From Oscillospiraceae bacterium (lineage in GTDB: Bacteria > Bacillota > Clostridia > Oscillospirales > Oscillospiraceae): a stretch of 64,000 bases of DNA. Numbering within the stretch: position 1 is the first letter of the stretch; every line of letters begins with the position of its first letter. Positions 62,189 through 64,000 of this stretch are shown one piece after another. Under the pieces are notes generated by a model. It saw only the letters and a program-made list of their open reading frames with translations, was not told the origin of the DNA and did no database searches. Where the stretch lies: NCBI GenBank assembly GCA_017527825.1, contig JAFXPO010000014.1, positions 16,262 through 80,261 of the forward strand, given 5' to 3'. Both the position numbers and the translations under genes were made by a program.

Positions 62189-63007
62189 TCAAGCAAACCA
62201 TTTGCTCTCCGCCCGGCGCTGGAAGCTTTGCTCCAGCATCGCCTTATGGGAGAGGAACGCCTCATCGTCGAAATACTTCGCACCCATCGGACACTCGCGC
62301 ACGCAGGCGTGACACTTGATGCACAGCCCCGGCACGCTGCTCACGTCCTGCGGATCGATGGAGCCGACGGGACACACTGCGGCGCAGACGCCGCAGTGGA
62401 TGCAGTCCTCCGCAGTCTTCGGCTTCGCCTTGAGAAAATTCTTCGGCTCACCGTCCACGCCCTTCGGCGTGTAGTAGGGCGCGTCCGCGTCCCCCGGCAC
62501 CTCCGGCGGTGCGGGAATCTCGTTCGCCTTGGCGATACGCGCCGCCACCGCCGCGCCCAGCTTGGCAAGCTCTGCGAAATCATCCTTATCCGGGCGACCC
62601 GCCGCCAGCGTATCGGAGAACACATGGCGACAGGCAAACGCGCCCGCGCCGACGGTATGGAACCCATCGGCGGCAAGGCAGGCGCACAGCTCGGCAAGGG
62701 AATGGTCAAACGCGCGGTTGCCGAAGGTCACCAGCGCCACCGCCAGCGCGCCGCCCCCGCGAACGCCTTCCTTCCAATAGGGCAACAGCTTGTTGGGCAG
62801 CTTGCCCGCATAGGTGGGGCTGCCGCAAATCACCAAATCGCCCTCCCGGAAGATGCAGGACTCCTCCCGCGCTGCGGGAAGCGTGATATCGACGATTTCC
62901 AGCGGCACTTCAAAGCTCTGGGCGAGGGCGTCCGCCAGTGTGGTCACCAGCTTGCGCGTACTGCCCGCGGGGCTGAAATACAGCGCGTAGACCTTATTGA
63001 TGTTCAT
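62189..63007 (-). CDS. EFR1-family flavodoxin/ferredoxin fusion protein
   Basis: 272-aa protein. Residues 1-160 are a flavodoxin-like domain with YFSPAGSTRK (FMN loop) and GSPTYAGKLP. Residues about 195-250 carry two 4Fe-4S motifs, CIHCGVCAAVCPVG and CIKCHACVRECPMG. This arrangement is the EFR1 ferredoxin-flavodoxin family, involved in low-potential electron transfer in anaerobes. The stop is followed by a weak hairpin; the start overlaps the Cys-rich small gene by ATGA. Confidence 0.92.
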   Translation of the reverse strand: MNINKVYALYFSPAGSTRKLVTTLADALAQSFEVPLEIVDITLPAAREESCIFREGDLVICGSPTYAGKLPNKLLPYWKEGVRGGGALAVALVTFGNRAFDHSLAELCACLAADGFHTVGAGAFACRHVFSDTLAAGRPDKDDFAELAKLGAAVAARIAKANEIPAPPEVPGDADAPYYTPKGVDGEPKNFLKAKPKTAEDCIHCGVCAAVCPVGSIDPQDVSSVPGLCIKCHACVRECPMGAKYFDDEAFLSHKAMLEQSFQRRAESKWFA

Positions 63008-63216
63008 AGCCGGAAATCCTCCGCGCTGTACTTGTCGTTTTTAAGAGCCGCCGGACGCGGCGGGACGCGGCGCAGGGGATCGTAGGCAAAACGGAAACAG
63101 TGTCCTGCCGCGTTCACAATGCCCTTACGCTCGCATGCGACCTCCGTGTCGCTGATCGACGCGCCGTGGGCGCAATAGGCGCAGCGCTTTTCCATATTCT
63201 TGCGGAACAACTCCAT
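63004..63216 (-). CDS. Small conserved Cys-containing protein, unknown
   Basis: 70-aa protein with CAYC near residues 12-15 and two further Cys (CERKG and HCFRF), a layout suggesting a small metal-binding (zinc or Fe-S) fold. C-terminal half is basic and Pro-rich. It overlaps the EFR1 gene by ATGA, so the two are translationally coupled. No known function; similar short proteins are common in Oscillospiraceae near redox genes, which is an impression only. Confidence 0.75.
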   Translation of the reverse strand: MELFRKNMEKRCAYCAHGASISDTEVACERKGIVNAAGHCFRFAYDPLRRVPPRPAALKNDKYSAEDFRL

Positions 63217-63229
63217 TGCGTCCGCCTCC

Positions 63230-64000
<771 letters not shown>

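Overview
The window is a 64-kb chromosomal segment of a GC-rich, endospore-forming member of the Clostridia, most likely an Oscillospiraceae/Oscillospirales gut anaerobe. Supporting this are a division and cell-wall cluster with a SpoVD-like PASTA transpeptidase, a CwlJ/GerQ spore-germination pair, a SCIFF peptide with its radical SAM maturase, a butyryl-CoA dehydrogenase/EtfBA operon, a TAXI-type TRAP transporter and NrdR/LexA regulators. No rRNA, tRNA, CRISPR array, intact insertion sequence or prophage is visible. The taxon is inferred from gene content only.

Layout. 1-9.6 kb: end of an EEP-family hydrolase gene, then a reverse-strand dcw cluster read mraZ-rsmH-ftsL-spoVD/pbp-murE-mraY-ftsW-murG, lacking murF and murD. 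9.8-11.4 kb: coiled-coil protein, coaD and rsmD. 11.5-16.6 kb: secA-pgeF-peptide-binding lipoprotein. 16.7-20.6 kb: lexA divergent from rny, then infC-rpmI-rplT with an AUU start and a leader terminator typical of L20 autoregulation. 20.6-23 kb: an Asn/Gln-rich microprotein, a small export-family protein, a YfcE phosphodiesterase and a DUF421/DUF4363 pair. 23-26.8 kb: uppP-ftsK-ruvX. 26.8-29 kb: a decayed gene, cwlJ-gerQ and a convergent amidase. 29-32 kb: TAXI-TRAP transporter. 32-38 kb: thrS without a TGS domain, a lipoprotein, and bcd-etfB-etfA. 38-39.4 kb: nrdR-sprT-like, then a fragment of an IS3-family element.

39.4-46.7 kb holds a surface-polysaccharide operon: murJ, an O-antigen-ligase-like polymerase, a GT4 glycosyltransferase, a DUF4330 protein and a GT4-CsaB fusion. 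46.7-53.5 kb has cca, murC, an Sfp-type phosphopantetheinyl transferase and dnaG-rpoD. 53.5-55.4 kb carries two poorly characterised genes. 55.5-58.9 kb encodes the SCIFF precursor, its maturase and a PLP decarboxylase fused to a GNAT acetyltransferase. 58.9-64 kb has a flavodoxin-like protein, a CopA copper ATPase with a C-terminal CopZ-like domain that has its own ribosome-binding site, an EFR1 flavodoxin/ferredoxin protein, a small Cys-rich protein and the 3' end of a Clp ATPase.

Many genes are translationally coupled through ATGA, GTGA or TTGA overlaps, so start-codon choices matter. Several starts were placed downstream of the longest open frame on Shine-Dalgarno and family grounds, including GTG (mraZ, ftsW, dnaG, GT4), TTG (ligase) and ATT (infC) starts. 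The most interesting items are the copA/copZ fusion with internal initiation signals, the decarboxylase-GNAT fusion, the GT4-CsaB fusion, the murE/mraY overlap at the site where murF is missing, the tandem-stop pseudogene in front of cwlJ, and the uncharacterised microprotein.
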